Both the position numbers and the translations under genes were made by a program. Of a DNA stretch of 64,000 nt, positions 33,850-43,865 are shown one piece after another. The notes beneath the pieces were generated by a model. The model was not told the DNA's origin, made no database searches, and saw only the letters and a list, made by a program, of their open reading frames with translations. Positions within the stretch are counted from its first letter, which is position 1; the number at the start of each line of letters is the position of its first letter. Origin of the DNA: Truepera sp965215315 (lineage in GTDB: Bacteria > Deinococcota > Deinococci > Deinococcales > Trueperaceae); assembly GCA_965215315.1 (NCBI GenBank), contig CBDCDB010000008.1, forward strand, positions 1,302,001-1,366,000. The letters run 5' to 3'.

Positions 33850-35752
33850 TTAGCGCCGCCGTAACCAGACTTGCATGGGGCTGGGGTCGCGGTTGGCCCA
33901 ACTGTAGTAAGGAATAGCCGTGAGTTTTGCCTGAACTGTTTGTTCGGAACCTTGCGCTCCCGCCGTGCGGTAGAGATAGTCCATTTTCGGCTCGTGGGCC
34001 GAAGCCGCCGCCTGAAGTAAAACCACGCCGCCGAGTTCATCAGACGGCACCGATGTTACCTGTTGTGGATTTTCCGGCACCGCTAAGTTTCTAGGATCAG
34101 CATCTTGGTCGAGCCCTTCAGCGCAGTAGAGCAGTGGCCCACGCGCCAGCGCCACACGCCCGGCAGCTTCAAACACGTAAGGGTGCGCCTCCAAATAGCG
34201 CACGGGCGTCGGCAACGACAACCGGACGGTATCGCCTGTTTGCCATTCACGACTGAGTGTCGCATAGCTGCCCGCCGTCACGTCGTTTACCGCTTCACCG
34301 TTGATGTCTACAGTTGCACCTTCAGCCCAAGCGGGAATACGGGGTTTTAGTGTAAACGTTCCTGACGCCTGAACAGTTAGCGTAACATCGCCGTCCCACG
34401 GGTAACGAGTAGTCTCTGTAAGCGCGACTTTTTGACCGTTTGCCAAGGTTGTCTCGAGCTTCCCTTCGGCGTAAAGATGAACCCACAAAGCGTCTCCTTG
34501 CGTGCTGTAAAAGTAACCCGGCAAAGACGCCAACAGCCGCGCTATGTTCGGCGGACAACACGCGCAGCCAAACCACGCCTGACGGCGGTGGGTGCCGTCG
34601 TCGGCCAAAGGGTTTTGGTAAAAGTATTCTTGACCGCTCAAAGAAAGCCCCGGCAACACTGCGTTGCAGAGCGTCCACTCGAGCAGATCGGCGTAACGGG
34701 CGTCACCGTTTAGGGCCAGCAGCCGCCAGTTCCACATCACGCTCGCAATCGCGGCGCAGGTCTCGGTGTAGGCACGTTCATTGGGCAGTTCATAGTCTTT
34801 CCCGAACGCCTCGCCTTCATAACGTGAACCGAGTCCGCCCGAAACGTACATGCGCTTTAAGGTCATATTCTTCCACAACCGTTCTAAAGCTGTCAGATAA
34901 CCCGCGTCACCGGTTTCGGCGTACACATCGGTGATTCCGGCGGTGTAGTAGAGCGCCCGCACCGCGTGTCCGACAACCGCGTCGAGTTCCCGAACCGGTT
35001 TATGGTCTTGGGCATATTCAGCTGACCAGATGCCGTAGGGTCTCCCTAACAAACCCCGGCCCCGCGCCTCGACAAAGTATCGGGCCTGCTCCAAATACCG
35101 CTTTTTACCCGTTACCCGGTACAGTTCGACGAGCGCCAGCTCAACCTCTTCGTGACCGTCTACCGCTTCACTCTTGCCCTCGGCTTCCGGGCCGAAGGTG
35201 TCGCAGATGTGATCGGCAAAACGGGTTGCCACATCTAAAAGAGACGTCGCCCCTGTCACCCGATAATGAGCAACTGCTACTTGAAAAAAGGTGTCCGGCG
35301 CAGTACATCTCGTGCAGGTCGAAGTTCGTCCAGCGCTCATTTTCACGCTCTAAGGCAAAGTAAGTATTGAGATACCCGTCCGGGCGCTGCGCGGCGGTAA
35401 TTTCAGTGATAACGGTATCCACCATCGTTTTAAGTTCGGGGTTCGGCCCTTCGGCGAGCGCCCAGGCCGCCGCCTCGAGCCACTTGTACACGTCTGAATC
35501 GTTGAAGTAAAGCCCGACAAACGGCGCGTCTAGTTTGCCCGCAGCCCGCCGAAAGTTATTGATCCGGCCCGTATCCTCGAGGTACCGAAACTGCGTCGGC
35601 AAGGTCACGTCGCGGTTGGTCTGCCGCCGGGGTGCCCAGAAGCTGTCGGTCAAGGTGACGCTGCCGAGCGGCACGGGGCGGAGTTTGGCGTAGGGGCTCG
35701 AGGTCGTGTCTGTGATGGGCGCAGCAGTTTGTCGGGTAGTTGCTTGAGTCAT
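33850..35752 (-). pseudogene. GH127-type beta-L-arabinofuranosidase, frameshifted
   Basis: The N-terminal part from ATG 35752 (PLGSVTLTDSFWAPRRQTNRDVTLPTQF, NDSDVYKWLEAAAWAL, AQRPDGYLNTYF, FDLHEMYCAGHLF) and the C-terminal part (GHAVRALYYTAGITDVYAETG, GGLGSRYEGEAFG, YTETCAAIASVMWNWRLL, WFGCACCPPNIARLLASLPGY) together form one GH127 enzyme of about 630 aa. The frame changes at a T6 run on the minus strand (A6 at 35284-35289); one extra base explains it. The nucleophile Cys region ACCPPN is intact. It could be a sequencing error, a phase-variable tract or a true pseudogene. Confidence 0.85.
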
Positions 35753-35872
35753 AAAGGTCCCTTTAGCTGAGGTAGCGTAAAGATGTTTTGGAACAGTCGG
35801 TACATAAAGAACTCAGAAAACTGTCTCGAAGGTCGCAAGCTACAGGCAAACCAGCAGCATGTTTCAGGTGCT

Positions 35873-36745
35873 CTAACCTTTCACCGCGCCGCCCGTAAGA
35901 CCCTCGACGTAGTAACGTTGCAAGACCAAAAACAGCAAAACGCAGGGAACGATAGCGATGATGACGCCAGCTTGTAGCGCACCCCAGTTAACCTGACCGT
36001 AAAGGCCACTCCTGACCGTGACCAGCATGACCGGCAAGGTATAATTACTTTCTTGGTTCATAAAGATAAGCGCGGCTAAAAACTCGTTCCACGAGTTGAT
36101 AAAGGCGTAGAGCGCCACAGTGACGAGCCCCGGCGCAACCAGCCGGAGCATGACCCGAAAGAGCATCCCGAGCGGGGTGCAACCGTCGAGCAGCGCAGAC
36201 TCTTCTAGCTCTCTAGGAATCGTCTCAAAACTGTTCCTCATCAAAAAGAGACCGAAAGGGAGCTGAAAGGCGATGTAAACAAAAATCAGCCCGAGCAGCG
36301 TGTTTTGCAACTTGAGTACACCCAAAATCACAAACAACGGAGTCAAAATAGACTGAAACGGAATCATCAGGGTAGATAGAACGACGACAAACAAGATATT
36401 TTTGCCCGGAAAAGAAAAGCGGGCGAAGCCGAAACCTCCCAAAAGACTTAGCACAAGCGTTCCCAAAACCGTAAAGACAGCGACGACTGTACTGTTGTAA
36501 ACGTAACGCCACAGCCCCGCACCGTACTGATTGAGGAGGTGGTAATTTTCAAAGCTGAGCTTGTTTGGGAAGTAGGTCGGAGGCGCCGCCGCAGCTTCAC
36601 TCGGAGTTTTAAGCGAACTAAGTAGTGCGAGCACGATAGGGGCCAGAAATAAAACGGCCAAAATGATACAAAGGATGTAAATAAGCATTCTTAAGATGCG
36701 CTGCCTAAAGTGAGTCGGGGACCGGGAAGCTAAGGTATTTGCCAC
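35873..36745 (-). CDS. Carbohydrate ABC permease, MalG type
   Basis: 290 aa from GTG 36745 with AAGGAG upstream. Six helices; the EAA loop reads LEESALLDGCTPLGMLFRVMLRLVAPGL, which contacts the ATPase. It pairs with the MalF-type permease 12 bp upstream and the binding protein at 37808. No ATPase gene is present in the cluster, so a shared MsmK/MalK-type ATPase elsewhere is inferred. Confidence 0.9.
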   Translation of the reverse strand: MANTLASRSPTHFRQRILRMLIYILCIILAVLFLAPIVLALLSSLKTPSEAAAAPPTYFPNKLSFENYHLLNQYGAGLWRYVYNSTVVAVFTVLGTLVLSLLGGFGFARFSFPGKNILFVVVLSTLMIPFQSILTPLFVILGVLKLQNTLLGLIFVYIAFQLPFGLFLMRNSFETIPRELEESALLDGCTPLGMLFRVMLRLVAPGLVTVALYAFINSWNEFLAALIFMNQESNYTLPVMLVTVRSGLYGQVNWGALQAGVIIAIVPCVLLFLVLQRYYVEGLTGGAVKG

Positions 36746-36757
36746 GCCTGCTCCTTA

Positions 36758-37687
36758 TTAAAGCTGTGTATCATCGCGCAAAAGGTAGAGTTGCAAGGCG
36801 CTAAAAAGCACCAAGATCACAAGTAAAACCATCGATAACGCGGACCCGTAGCCTAGCTTGAAATAGCTAAACGAGTTGTTAAAAATCCAGTACACCACGG
36901 AAATCGTGCTGTTTTGCGGCCCGCCGCCGGTCATAATGTAAAACTGATCGAAAGCTAGGTAGGACCCGATAACGGAGAGGACGAGCGCCAGTGCGAACGT
37001 CCGGCGAAGGAGCGGTAAGGTAATAAAACGCAGTTGCGCCCAATACCCGGCCCCGTCAATCTTGGCCGCTTCGTAAAAGTTCTGCGGAATCGCCTGAAGA
37101 CCTGCCAAGAGCAAAATCATCGTGAGTCCGACGACCTTCCAGGTGACAGATACGATAATGGCCAGGAGCGCCAAATTTCTGTCACCCAGCCACAGCACCG
37201 ACGTTTTAATCAGCCCGGCGTCTTTAAGAAGCTGATTGATCAGACCCACCCGGTCGTTCAGGAGCCAGACCCAGAGCAGGCTCGAGGTTCCCAGCCCAAT
37301 CACTACCGGCAAAAAGTACACCGTTCGAAAAAACGAAATACCCCTGAGAGGAAGCTGGACCATCAGGGCCAGCGCAAACGCGAGTACGAAGATAATCGGC
37401 GTAATCACCCCTGTGTACTTTGTCGTAAACCATAAGCTGGCCCAAAATTGACGGTCACTTACAAGCGTTCGGTAATTCTCAAAACCGATAAAACTCTTGC
37501 TCCCGAGGAGCGGCCAGTCGTACAGTGACATCCACGCCGTCATAAGTAGCGGCACAACAAAAAATACGCCAACGAAAAGTACGCAGGGCAGCACAAATAG
37601 TAGACCGGTCAGCCGCCGGTAGTAACCGGTACGGCCTTTCTGCCGACGGGCCGGTTTGCCCGCCGCAACGATGTCTGAAGTGGTCAA
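36758..37687 (-). CDS. Carbohydrate ABC permease, MalF type
   Basis: 309 aa from TTG 37687. Six hydrophobic helices; EAA loop IPQNFYEAAKIDGAGYWAQLRFITLPLL. It forms the membrane heterodimer with the MalG-type partner and takes sugar from the lipid-free binding protein encoded upstream. A strong hairpin separates it from the binding-protein gene. Confidence 0.9.
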   Translation of the reverse strand: MTTSDIVAAGKPARRQKGRTGYYRRLTGLLFVLPCVLFVGVFFVVPLLMTAWMSLYDWPLLGSKSFIGFENYRTLVSDRQFWASLWFTTKYTGVITPIIFVLAFALALMVQLPLRGISFFRTVYFLPVVIGLGTSSLLWVWLLNDRVGLINQLLKDAGLIKTSVLWLGDRNLALLAIIVSVTWKVVGLTMILLLAGLQAIPQNFYEAAKIDGAGYWAQLRFITLPLLRRTFALALVLSVIGSYLAFDQFYIMTGGGPQNSTISVVYWIFNNSFSYFKLGYGSALSMVLLVILVLFSALQLYLLRDDTQL

Positions 37688-37763
37688 TTCGGTTCTCTTT
37701 TCGGAAGTGATGAGTGGGGCGGATGACAGATAAAGAATCGAGCGGTAAAAGCGTCTAAAATAG

Positions 37764-37803
37764 CAGGTACAGCGCCGGGTTTAACCCACTGACGCTGTAC
37801 CTG
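37764..37803 (-). terminator. Intercistronic hairpin between binding protein and permeases
   Basis: CAGGTACAGCG (37764-37774) pairs perfectly with CGCTGTACCTG (37793-37803). It starts just after the binding-protein stop codon and is followed on the minus strand by CTATTTTA. Such hairpins commonly stabilise the binding-protein mRNA and reduce read-through, giving more binding protein than permease. Confidence 0.65.
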
Positions 37804-37807
37804 AAAC

Positions 37808-39046
37808 CTACTTCATAATTTGTTCAGCGCGTTCTTGTGCTGTTTCGGTTGCACCAGCGACGTCACCGTCAAAGATCGCGCTTTGAAGCATCTGTAGCCA
37901 CGGGCCGTTATTATCGTTGAGCAGCCCGTTGTAAACCATGCTGTAGGGCGTTTTCCCCGACGCCATGGCTTCGGTGGCAGTGGTCAGCCTTGGGTCTTCA
38001 GCGAAGTACTTATTTTTTGCCAGGTCGGTGCGTACCGGCAGCTGTGAATTTTTTGCGTACTGCTCGAGCTGAACCTTTTCAGAAAGCAGCCACTGGATAA
38101 ACTCGAACGCTTCGTCTATATGCTCGGAACCCGTGGGTATTGCAATATTATCGCCACCCGCGAACGATGAGTGTCCCCCGTTTTGACCGGGCAAAAAGGA
38201 AATCCCAAGGTCAACGTCGGGGTACTGGGTTTTAAGCGTCGCGATAGAAAAAGCGCCCGTGCCTACCATACCGATTTTGCCGGAGGTAAAAGCGTTTAGG
38301 AAGTCAGTACCGTCGTCTACTTTAGCCCCTTCGGGAATAACCCCTTCGGCGTACAGCCGGTGAAAGAACTCGAGCGCCGCTGCAACTTTGGGATCGGTAA
38401 AGGTAGGCTTTGAATAGTCGGCGCTCAGGACGTCGCCGCCACTCGCCCAGACGAGCGGCAACATGGTAAACACATTACAACCAGCGCAAGCTCCTGAAAG
38501 GTAGTAGCCGTAGGTATCGTCACCTAAGGCAGTTATCTTTTTGGCAGCAGCCTCGAGGTCGGCCCAGTTGGTAGGTGGTTTGTCGGGATCGAGACCCGCT
38601 TGTCTAAAAAGGTCTTTGTTATAGCCGAGCACTGAACCCTCGGCGCTAAACGGCAGGGCGTAAATGGTGCCGTCGCTCCAGGTACCGAGCCTGATGTGAG
38701 ACGGGCTTAACTCACCGAAAAAAGGCAGCGCTTTAGCCATCGCGGTAATGTCGGTAAGCTGTCCGGCTTCCATAAACGCCGGGGTGTAAACGAGGTCAAT
38801 CGCAACGAGGTCAGGAGCTACCCCGCCCGCTACGGCCGTAGCGAATTTAGTAATAAACTGAGCACCCGGTATAATTGTGGGTTTGATTTGGTTGTCGTGG
38901 GTGGCGTTCCAGTCTTCAACCAGAGCTGTTACAAGTGCCTGGTCGCTGTCGCGTGACCACAAGCTGAGCGTAACAGGTTGCGCCCACACCCAAGCGAAGG
39001 TTGAGCAGAGGATAAAGCTGTAAAGGGTCAGTCTGAACGATTTCAT
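37808..39046 (-). CDS. ABC sugar-binding protein (SBP family 1)
   Basis: 412 aa from ATG 39046, which has AAGGAGG about 9 nt upstream; the frame extends to 39088 without a better start. A Sec signal peptide (FRLTLYSFILCSTFAWVWAQ) lacks a lipobox Cys. The body has family-1 features: DLVAIDLVYTPAFMEAGQLTDI, GYNKDLFRQAGLDPDKPPTNW, and KIGMVGTGAFSIATL. It delivers an oligosaccharide, here probably an arabinoside, to the downstream permeases. Confidence 0.9.
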   Translation of the reverse strand: MKSFRLTLYSFILCSTFAWVWAQPVTLSLWSRDSDQALVTALVEDWNATHDNQIKPTIIPGAQFITKFATAVAGGVAPDLVAIDLVYTPAFMEAGQLTDITAMAKALPFFGELSPSHIRLGTWSDGTIYALPFSAEGSVLGYNKDLFRQAGLDPDKPPTNWADLEAAAKKITALGDDTYGYYLSGACAGCNVFTMLPLVWASGGDVLSADYSKPTFTDPKVAAALEFFHRLYAEGVIPEGAKVDDGTDFLNAFTSGKIGMVGTGAFSIATLKTQYPDVDLGISFLPGQNGGHSSFAGGDNIAIPTGSEHIDEAFEFIQWLLSEKVQLEQYAKNSQLPVRTDLAKNKYFAEDPRLTTATEAMASGKTPYSMVYNGLLNDNNGPWLQMLQSAIFDGDVAGATETAQERAEQIMK

Positions 39047-39069
39047 TTTGTATTGCCTCCTTAAAGAAC

Positions 39070-39088
39070 GTGTCCTAATTTGGGACAC
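39070..39088. promoter_or_regulatory. Palindrome GTGTCC-N7-GGACAC upstream of the binding-protein gene
   Basis: A perfect 6-bp dyad with 7-bp spacer, 24 bp upstream of the start codon, within the likely leader. A regulator operator is possible; it is not a typical LacI site because it lacks a central CG. Confidence 0.45.
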
Positions 39089-39125
39089 AAACTAGCGTCT
39101 CCGACAAACTCTAATCTGGCAAACT

Positions 39126-41162
39126 CTACGTGTCTTTCGGCGAACCTCCTTCAGAACCGGCCAGCACTGGAAACTCAGCAATTCGCAAGTTGGTAAACCC
39201 GTAAGGGATCAGCGTCAGCTCTTCTAGGGGTTCAGCGGAATGAACCGGACTCCGCACCGGTGCCGCAGAATTCTGGGTAAGCCCCTGCTCGAGGATTTGT
39301 CTCCCTTTGACCCTGGCGACAACGGGAGCTTCTTCGGGTGAAAAGTGCTGAGGACTAGCCGGTTTGGTCTCGAGTTGGATAGCTGCGTCAAGGTCAGGGG
39401 GTAACTCGAGCGCGTAGTTCCACGCGGTTGTGGGATAAACCTCATGGTCATCGTGCGGCGCTTCGCCCCGCAAATGCCGCCAGTCCTCACCTATTTTGAG
39501 TGCGAATAGCAGCGGCCCTCGGTAGAGCGAGACGCCCCCGTTAAACCGCACTTCGCTGCGCCAGTGCATGGGCAACCTCAGCGTCACCGTGCTGTCCCCT
39601 TGCCACTCGCGCTCTACAATGTAAAAGCTCCCCGCCTCAGCGTCTTGAACGTCATCGCCAGCAACGCTCACAGTTGCACCTTTTGCCCAGCTTGGAATAC
39701 GCAGATAGAGCGGAAACTCTACCGGGGCGTCGGTGTGAACCTCAAATCGCAGCGTTTCAGCGAACGGGTAATCGGTGACGAGGTTGATGGTAACAGGAAC
39801 ATCTTTCACAGTCGTATGTACCGTATTGGGTGCGTAAGCGGCAGCCACCAGCCCGTCGTCAGGCGTACGCATCCAGAGGTGCGTGGCGAACTTGGGCCAA
39901 CCCTGATGCATATTCGCGGTGCAGCAGCCGTAGTTGGGCTCGAGCCCGAACAAGTTCGACTCAGGCCCGTTGCTCGTCCACGGGTAGGTGTCGGCGTCTT
40001 CACCCTCCGCCCGCCAAGGTGGGTCTTTGGCGGAGCGGCAGAGCACCTGATTGACCTGCTGGTCGTACTGGTGCGACCAGGCGTCGGGGCTGAGCGTCGC
40101 AGGCAGGGCGTTAAAGGCTAGTGTCTCGAGCCGGTCGGCAAACATGGGCTCACCCAGGTCGGCTAGCAAGACCTCGAGCGAATACATATATTCGACGACC
40201 GCACACAGCTCGCTCCCTTGAACCGGGCTCGTACCGGCAAGGTGTTCATCACATGAAAACATCCCATTGGCCTGACCATGAAAGCGGTCAAGCGTCGCCA
40301 TCATCGCCAGCGGAGCCTCCCGGTCGGCAGCGTCACCCGAGTGCCGAAACCAGACACCGGGTGTTTTAAGGCCCATCGCCACGTTGACGCCGTGGCTCGA
40401 TAAGTCGCACTCGACGCGGCTCAGTTTGGTACGAAACGGAAAAGGGTCAAAGTGCTCGCGCCACCCAAAACCTTGCTTGTTGAGCGTTTCAGCCAGCTCT
40501 AACAACCACGCTTCCTCGGTGCGTTCATAAAGCCAGTCAACGCTTACTACCAGATCAGCCCAGCGAAACCGTCCCCAGGAACGAAGCCACTGCGTTTCTA
40601 ACAGCGTTTGCAGCTTGCGCAAGCAGCGTGTCATCGCACCTAAAATACGTTCGTCACCAGTCGCCTCAAAATACTGAGTCAACGCCTTAAACACGATAAA
40701 AAGTGGCCACGGGTCGTGTTCGTAGCCGTACCTAGCGTCGAGCACCGGGCCGAGCCAGCCGTCATCATGCTGCTGCGCCAAAACTTGCTCGACCCAGCTT
40801 TCGACTTTGCTTTTCAGACGTTCGTCATTGAGCAGATACGCGAGGGGAACTGCGCCGTCTAACCAGTAAGGGCCGCGCTCCCAGCCTTCGGCGTCACCAC
40901 CGATCCAGCGGCTGTCGGCCACGTCAGGCCAGAACTCGTCTAGATGACCGGTAAGGCCGTCTCGCTGCAGCTCGAGCTGCGTTCTCAACCAGCCGGTCGG
41001 AGCAATGCTCCCAAGGGGCAACGGGCTAAAGGCTCGAGCTTTTAGCGCAGGGGGCGTTTTAGTATGCGTGCTAGCTATGTTCACAGTCACAGCCTCGCCT
41101 TTCTCGGAAACGGTGCTGTAAAAGGTTTCCGAAATCGATTTAGGTTTGCTTAACGCTAGCAC
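39126..41162 (-). CDS. GH127/DUF1680-type glycoside hydrolase
   Basis: 678 aa. Its fold-defining stretches match beta-L-arabinofuranosidase-type proteins: PLPLGSIAPTGWLRTQLELQRDGLTG, WERGPYWLDGAVPLAYLL, ELCAVVEYMYSLEVLLADLG, and EPNYGCCTANMHQGWPKFATHLW, where GCCTAN aligns with the Cys nucleophile region. No signal peptide, so it acts inside the cell on imported sugars. The start is uncertain: GTG 41162 lengthens the N-terminus by a poorly conserved tail, and GTG 41090 or 41084 may be true. Confidence 0.85.
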   Translation of the reverse strand: MLALSKPKSISETFYSTVSEKGEAVTVNIASTHTKTPPALKARAFSPLPLGSIAPTGWLRTQLELQRDGLTGHLDEFWPDVADSRWIGGDAEGWERGPYWLDGAVPLAYLLNDERLKSKVESWVEQVLAQQHDDGWLGPVLDARYGYEHDPWPLFIVFKALTQYFEATGDERILGAMTRCLRKLQTLLETQWLRSWGRFRWADLVVSVDWLYERTEEAWLLELAETLNKQGFGWREHFDPFPFRTKLSRVECDLSSHGVNVAMGLKTPGVWFRHSGDAADREAPLAMMATLDRFHGQANGMFSCDEHLAGTSPVQGSELCAVVEYMYSLEVLLADLGEPMFADRLETLAFNALPATLSPDAWSHQYDQQVNQVLCRSAKDPPWRAEGEDADTYPWTSNGPESNLFGLEPNYGCCTANMHQGWPKFATHLWMRTPDDGLVAAAYAPNTVHTTVKDVPVTINLVTDYPFAETLRFEVHTDAPVEFPLYLRIPSWAKGATVSVAGDDVQDAEAGSFYIVEREWQGDSTVTLRLPMHWRSEVRFNGGVSLYRGPLLFALKIGEDWRHLRGEAPHDDHEVYPTTAWNYALELPPDLDAAIQLETKPASPQHFSPEEAPVVARVKGRQILEQGLTQNSAAPVRSPVHSAEPLEELTLIPYGFTNLRIAEFPVLAGSEGGSPKDT
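41132..41141. promoter_or_regulatory. Candidate LacI-type operator AAATCGATTT
   Basis: Perfect 10-bp palindrome with the central CG typical of LacI-family operators. It lies between the LacI gene at 41311 and the GH127 gene, upstream of that gene if it starts at 41090 or 41084. Confidence 0.4.
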
Positions 41163-41310
41163 CCTTTCACACCTGTGTCAATCAGCAGCGGGTTTGCTAG
41201 ACGGCTACTACTCATGAAGATAAAACGTCAGTAAACCGTTTTCGGATATTGTGTTATAACAGATGTATGGACGCAGTCATGCTAGATAGCGCTAAATACC
41301 GGGTGAACCG

Positions 41311-42336
41311 GTGACTAAAGAGCCTGGTGAAGGCAAACCTGTTCGCATTACGATTCGTGACGTTGCCCAACTCGCCGATGTATCCCCGGCAACCGTCTCG
41401 AAGGTCATGAACGGTGCGCGGCACGTCAGCCGCAGTGCTCAGGAACGTGTACTCGCCGCTATCGGTAAACTCAACTACCGGCCCAACAGCGTCGCGCGTA
41501 GCCTTAAGCTCAAAAGCACCGCGACGATAGGGCTCGTGACCGACGACTTAGAGGGCGTCTTTACCATGTCGATGATGCGGGGCGTTGAGGAGGCGGTGAG
41601 TGCCCGGGGCTTTAGCGTCTTTTTGTGTAACAGCTACGGCGAGCCCGCGCGTGAGCGGCAGCACTTGGGGGTGCTCCTCAACAAACAAGTTGACGGCATT
41701 ATCTTGATGAGCGGTTACAAGGTCAGAAACCGTGCAGCCCCCGCGCTACCCCTGCAACATATTCCGGTGGTGTACCTCTATCAGTACACCCGTGAGCTTC
41801 CCTACCCGTGCATCCTTCCCGACGATTTCGGTGGGGCCGCTCTAGGAACACGCTACCTGATCTCGTCAGGGCGTCGCCGCATTGCGCTTATCAACGGCCC
41901 CTACCGCTACGAAGCGACTCTGGAGAGGTTAGCAGGCTACCGACAAGCCCTCGAGGAAGCGCGTCTCCCCTTCGACCCGGCCTTGGTGCGCGTCGCCGAA
42001 TGGAATGAAAGCAGCGGCTACGCGCTGACCCGTGAACTTTTGGCGCTGCCGGAGCCGCCCGACGCGATTTTATGCTCGAGCGACCATCTCGCAGTCGGAG
42101 CACTCGAGGCCATCAAAGAGGCAGGACTCAGTGTTCCTGACAATATAGCCCTGGTAGGTTTTGACAACCGCTACTTCGCGGCGCATCAGCGCCCGCCGCT
42201 GACCACTGTCGCACTCCCCCTAAGAGAGATGGGCAAGCTGGCGGGCGATTTGCTGATTGAAGCTGTAAGGGAGCAAATCTCAAAACCTATGACGCACAAA
42301 GTTCCGTGCTGTCTAGTACAGCGTGATTCAGCTTAA
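41311..42336 (+). CDS. LacI-family regulator of the arabinoside cluster
   Basis: 341 aa from GTG 41311. The N-terminal helix-turn-helix is RDVAQLADVSPATVSKVMNG with hinge helix PNSVARSLK, followed by the periplasmic-binding-protein-like core (TIGLVTDDLEGVF; PDAILCSSDHLAVGALEAI; VALVGFDNRYFA). It is divergent from the GH127-ABC cluster and probably represses it until a sugar is bound. Confidence 0.9.
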   Translation: MTKEPGEGKPVRITIRDVAQLADVSPATVSKVMNGARHVSRSAQERVLAAIGKLNYRPNSVARSLKLKSTATIGLVTDDLEGVFTMSMMRGVEEAVSARGFSVFLCNSYGEPARERQHLGVLLNKQVDGIILMSGYKVRNRAAPALPLQHIPVVYLYQYTRELPYPCILPDDFGGAALGTRYLISSGRRRIALINGPYRYEATLERLAGYRQALEEARLPFDPALVRVAEWNESSGYALTRELLALPEPPDAILCSSDHLAVGALEAIKEAGLSVPDNIALVGFDNRYFAAHQRPPLTTVALPLREMGKLAGDLLIEAVREQISKPMTHKVPCCLVQRDSA

Positions 42337-42389
42337 AAGTGAGGTTAGAGCAAGGTGCGTTCGACCTGTTAAAGCTCCCTACAGATTTG

Positions 42390-42540
42390 ACACTCCCCTC
42401 CGCTAAAGCGGGGGGGATTCTTGCTTCAACGCCGCGTACCTATGATAGCGATTGCCATCTCAGGTTTTACCGCAGCTCCACAAGCGTTAAAGCCGTCGAT
42501 CATCGCCTTCATCGGCACACCGTCACCACCGGACAAAAAG
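42390..42540 (-). mobile_element. Remnant of an IS200/IS605-type TnpB end
   Basis: On the minus strand, disrupted frames read GFNACGAAVKPEM and then KQESPPL followed by a stop, typical of TnpB C-termini. CCCCTCCGC-TAAA-GCGGGGGG at about 42398-42418 is an imperfect hairpin of the kind found at ends of these elements. Confidence 0.5.
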
Positions 42541-42588
42541 TCCTACCAGACCACCTCGGTCTGCGCCGCTGCCAGACCGCTCAAGCTG

Positions 42589-42638
42589 ATATAGCAGGTA
42601 TCATCTGGTTTGAGACGCTCTGGGAAAATGATTGTCGT
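42589..42638 (-). repeat. Dispersed repeat, partial copy C (~50 bp)
   Basis: Matches one end of copies A and B (GGTTTGAGACGCTCTGGGA plus flanks, with ATGATTGTCG) with two or three differences. It lies beside the TnpB remnant, 23 kb from copy B. Confidence 0.75.
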
Positions 42639-42762
42639 CTAGCTAAAGCTGGTCTGTGAAGGGAAGTCCGACTTTTGACATTGGTATCACCGAACTAGAG
42701 CGTCAAAACATCTTTCTGGATATCGTTACTAACTGCGGCTCACGGCCTCTACAAACTGCACG

Positions 42763-43710
42763 TCATTGCCCCGAAGGTTTGAGCGGTAGTTCTGAGGAGA
42801 GCGCAGCAGAAGCTGAAGCGGCAAAGCTCCTTACTTCGGCTTCGCTGACGAACCCGGCTCCACCTTGACCAACCCGGATTTTCTGTGTAGCAAAAGCGCA
42901 CGCAAGGCGCAAAGCTCGTTCAGGCGGTTGACCCTGCACCCAGAAGTGACAAAAGGCGGCGTGCAGAGCGTCACCGGCACCGACCGTACTGGCCATAACC
43001 GTACCGGCAAGGTGCGGCGCGGCAAACGCAGGCACGTGCAGGGTTTTACGGCCCCGCTCGGACAAGAGCGCACCCCCAGCCCCAAGCCCGACAACGATTA
43101 CTTCCGGGTTAAAACGGCTGCGTAACTCACTGACAGTCAGAGCCGCATCTTTCAAATATTCGCCGCTAAGGAATAACAGCGTGGCAGCTTCCAAAAAGTC
43201 TTCGTCGTAAGGGTTGTCTAACCCCCGAATTGCGTGCAGATCGGTGGAGATAGGCACGCCCGCAGAAAGCGCACGCGCCAGCAGCGGACGCGCGTATTCG
43301 ATATTTGTCAGCACCGCAAGCTCACAGTCTTTTAGGGCAGCGTCAAAACGTTCGACCGGGTACACAGTATCGGTCACACCGCCTAAATCCGTATGCACGT
43401 GACGTGCGCCGGTCGCATCTGACAGAACGAGTGAACGTCCGCTGCGTTCGCCCGTGTGAAGCAGCGTGCTGAGCGCCGTATTGGAGAGTTCGCTGCGGAT
43501 AAACCTGCCGGGTGTATCAGGGCCAATGACCGAAGCGAAACGAACTTTTGCACCTAGCGTTTGCAGGGCCTGGGCGATACTAAAGCCGACACCGGAAACG
43601 CTCAGCTCGAGGTTAAATAGTTGATAACTGGAGGCATTTTCGAGTGGAAACGCCGCTAACTTGAGCGAGGTCTCGAGGTTGACGTTCCCTACAACAAGCG
43701 TGTGCGGCAT
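42763..43710 (-). CDS. PfkB-family carbohydrate kinase
   Basis: About 315 aa from ATG 43710 (GTG or ATG upstream at 43731 adds seven residues). Features: PHTLVVGNVNLETSL, the Gly-rich SVSGVGFSIAQALQTLGAKV, and the catalytic anion hole STVGAGDALHAAF with its base Asp. It phosphorylates a sugar, ribokinase style. Between two sugar-regulator loci, it may handle pentoses released by the arabinoside enzymes, but no direct evidence links them. Confidence 0.86.
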   Translation of the reverse strand: MPHTLVVGNVNLETSLKLAAFPLENASSYQLFNLELSVSGVGFSIAQALQTLGAKVRFASVIGPDTPGRFIRSELSNTALSTLLHTGERSGRSLVLSDATGARHVHTDLGGVTDTVYPVERFDAALKDCELAVLTNIEYARPLLARALSAGVPISTDLHAIRGLDNPYDEDFLEAATLLFLSGEYLKDAALTVSELRSRFNPEVIVVGLGAGGALLSERGRKTLHVPAFAAPHLAGTVMASTVGAGDALHAAFCHFWVQGQPPERALRLACAFATQKIRVGQGGAGFVSEAEVRSFAASASAALSSELPLKPSGQ

Positions 43711-43865
43711 AGGGCAGTTTAGCGCAACCAAACAGCGTAACGTCGGCTTTGCTTTAGACTGACCTACGTGACCAAAAAGGCTTTCAAAGTCATGGTGGCA
43801 GGTGTAGTGCAGCGTTTGGTGACGAACTCGAGCCTGATCAGGTTTAGTCCTGGAGGCGCAACCCC

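Larger units (their letters stand above)
42337..42762. other. Gene-free stretch with mobile-element debris
   Basis: Contains a TnpB 3-prime remnant with an end hairpin (about 42390-42540) and repeat copy C (42589-42638). No intact gene. Confidence 0.6.

Noticed and set aside
43790..43865. Possible riboswitch before the EamA gene
   Set aside because: The CCTGATCAGG-type pairing is short and no conserved aptamer blocks were found.
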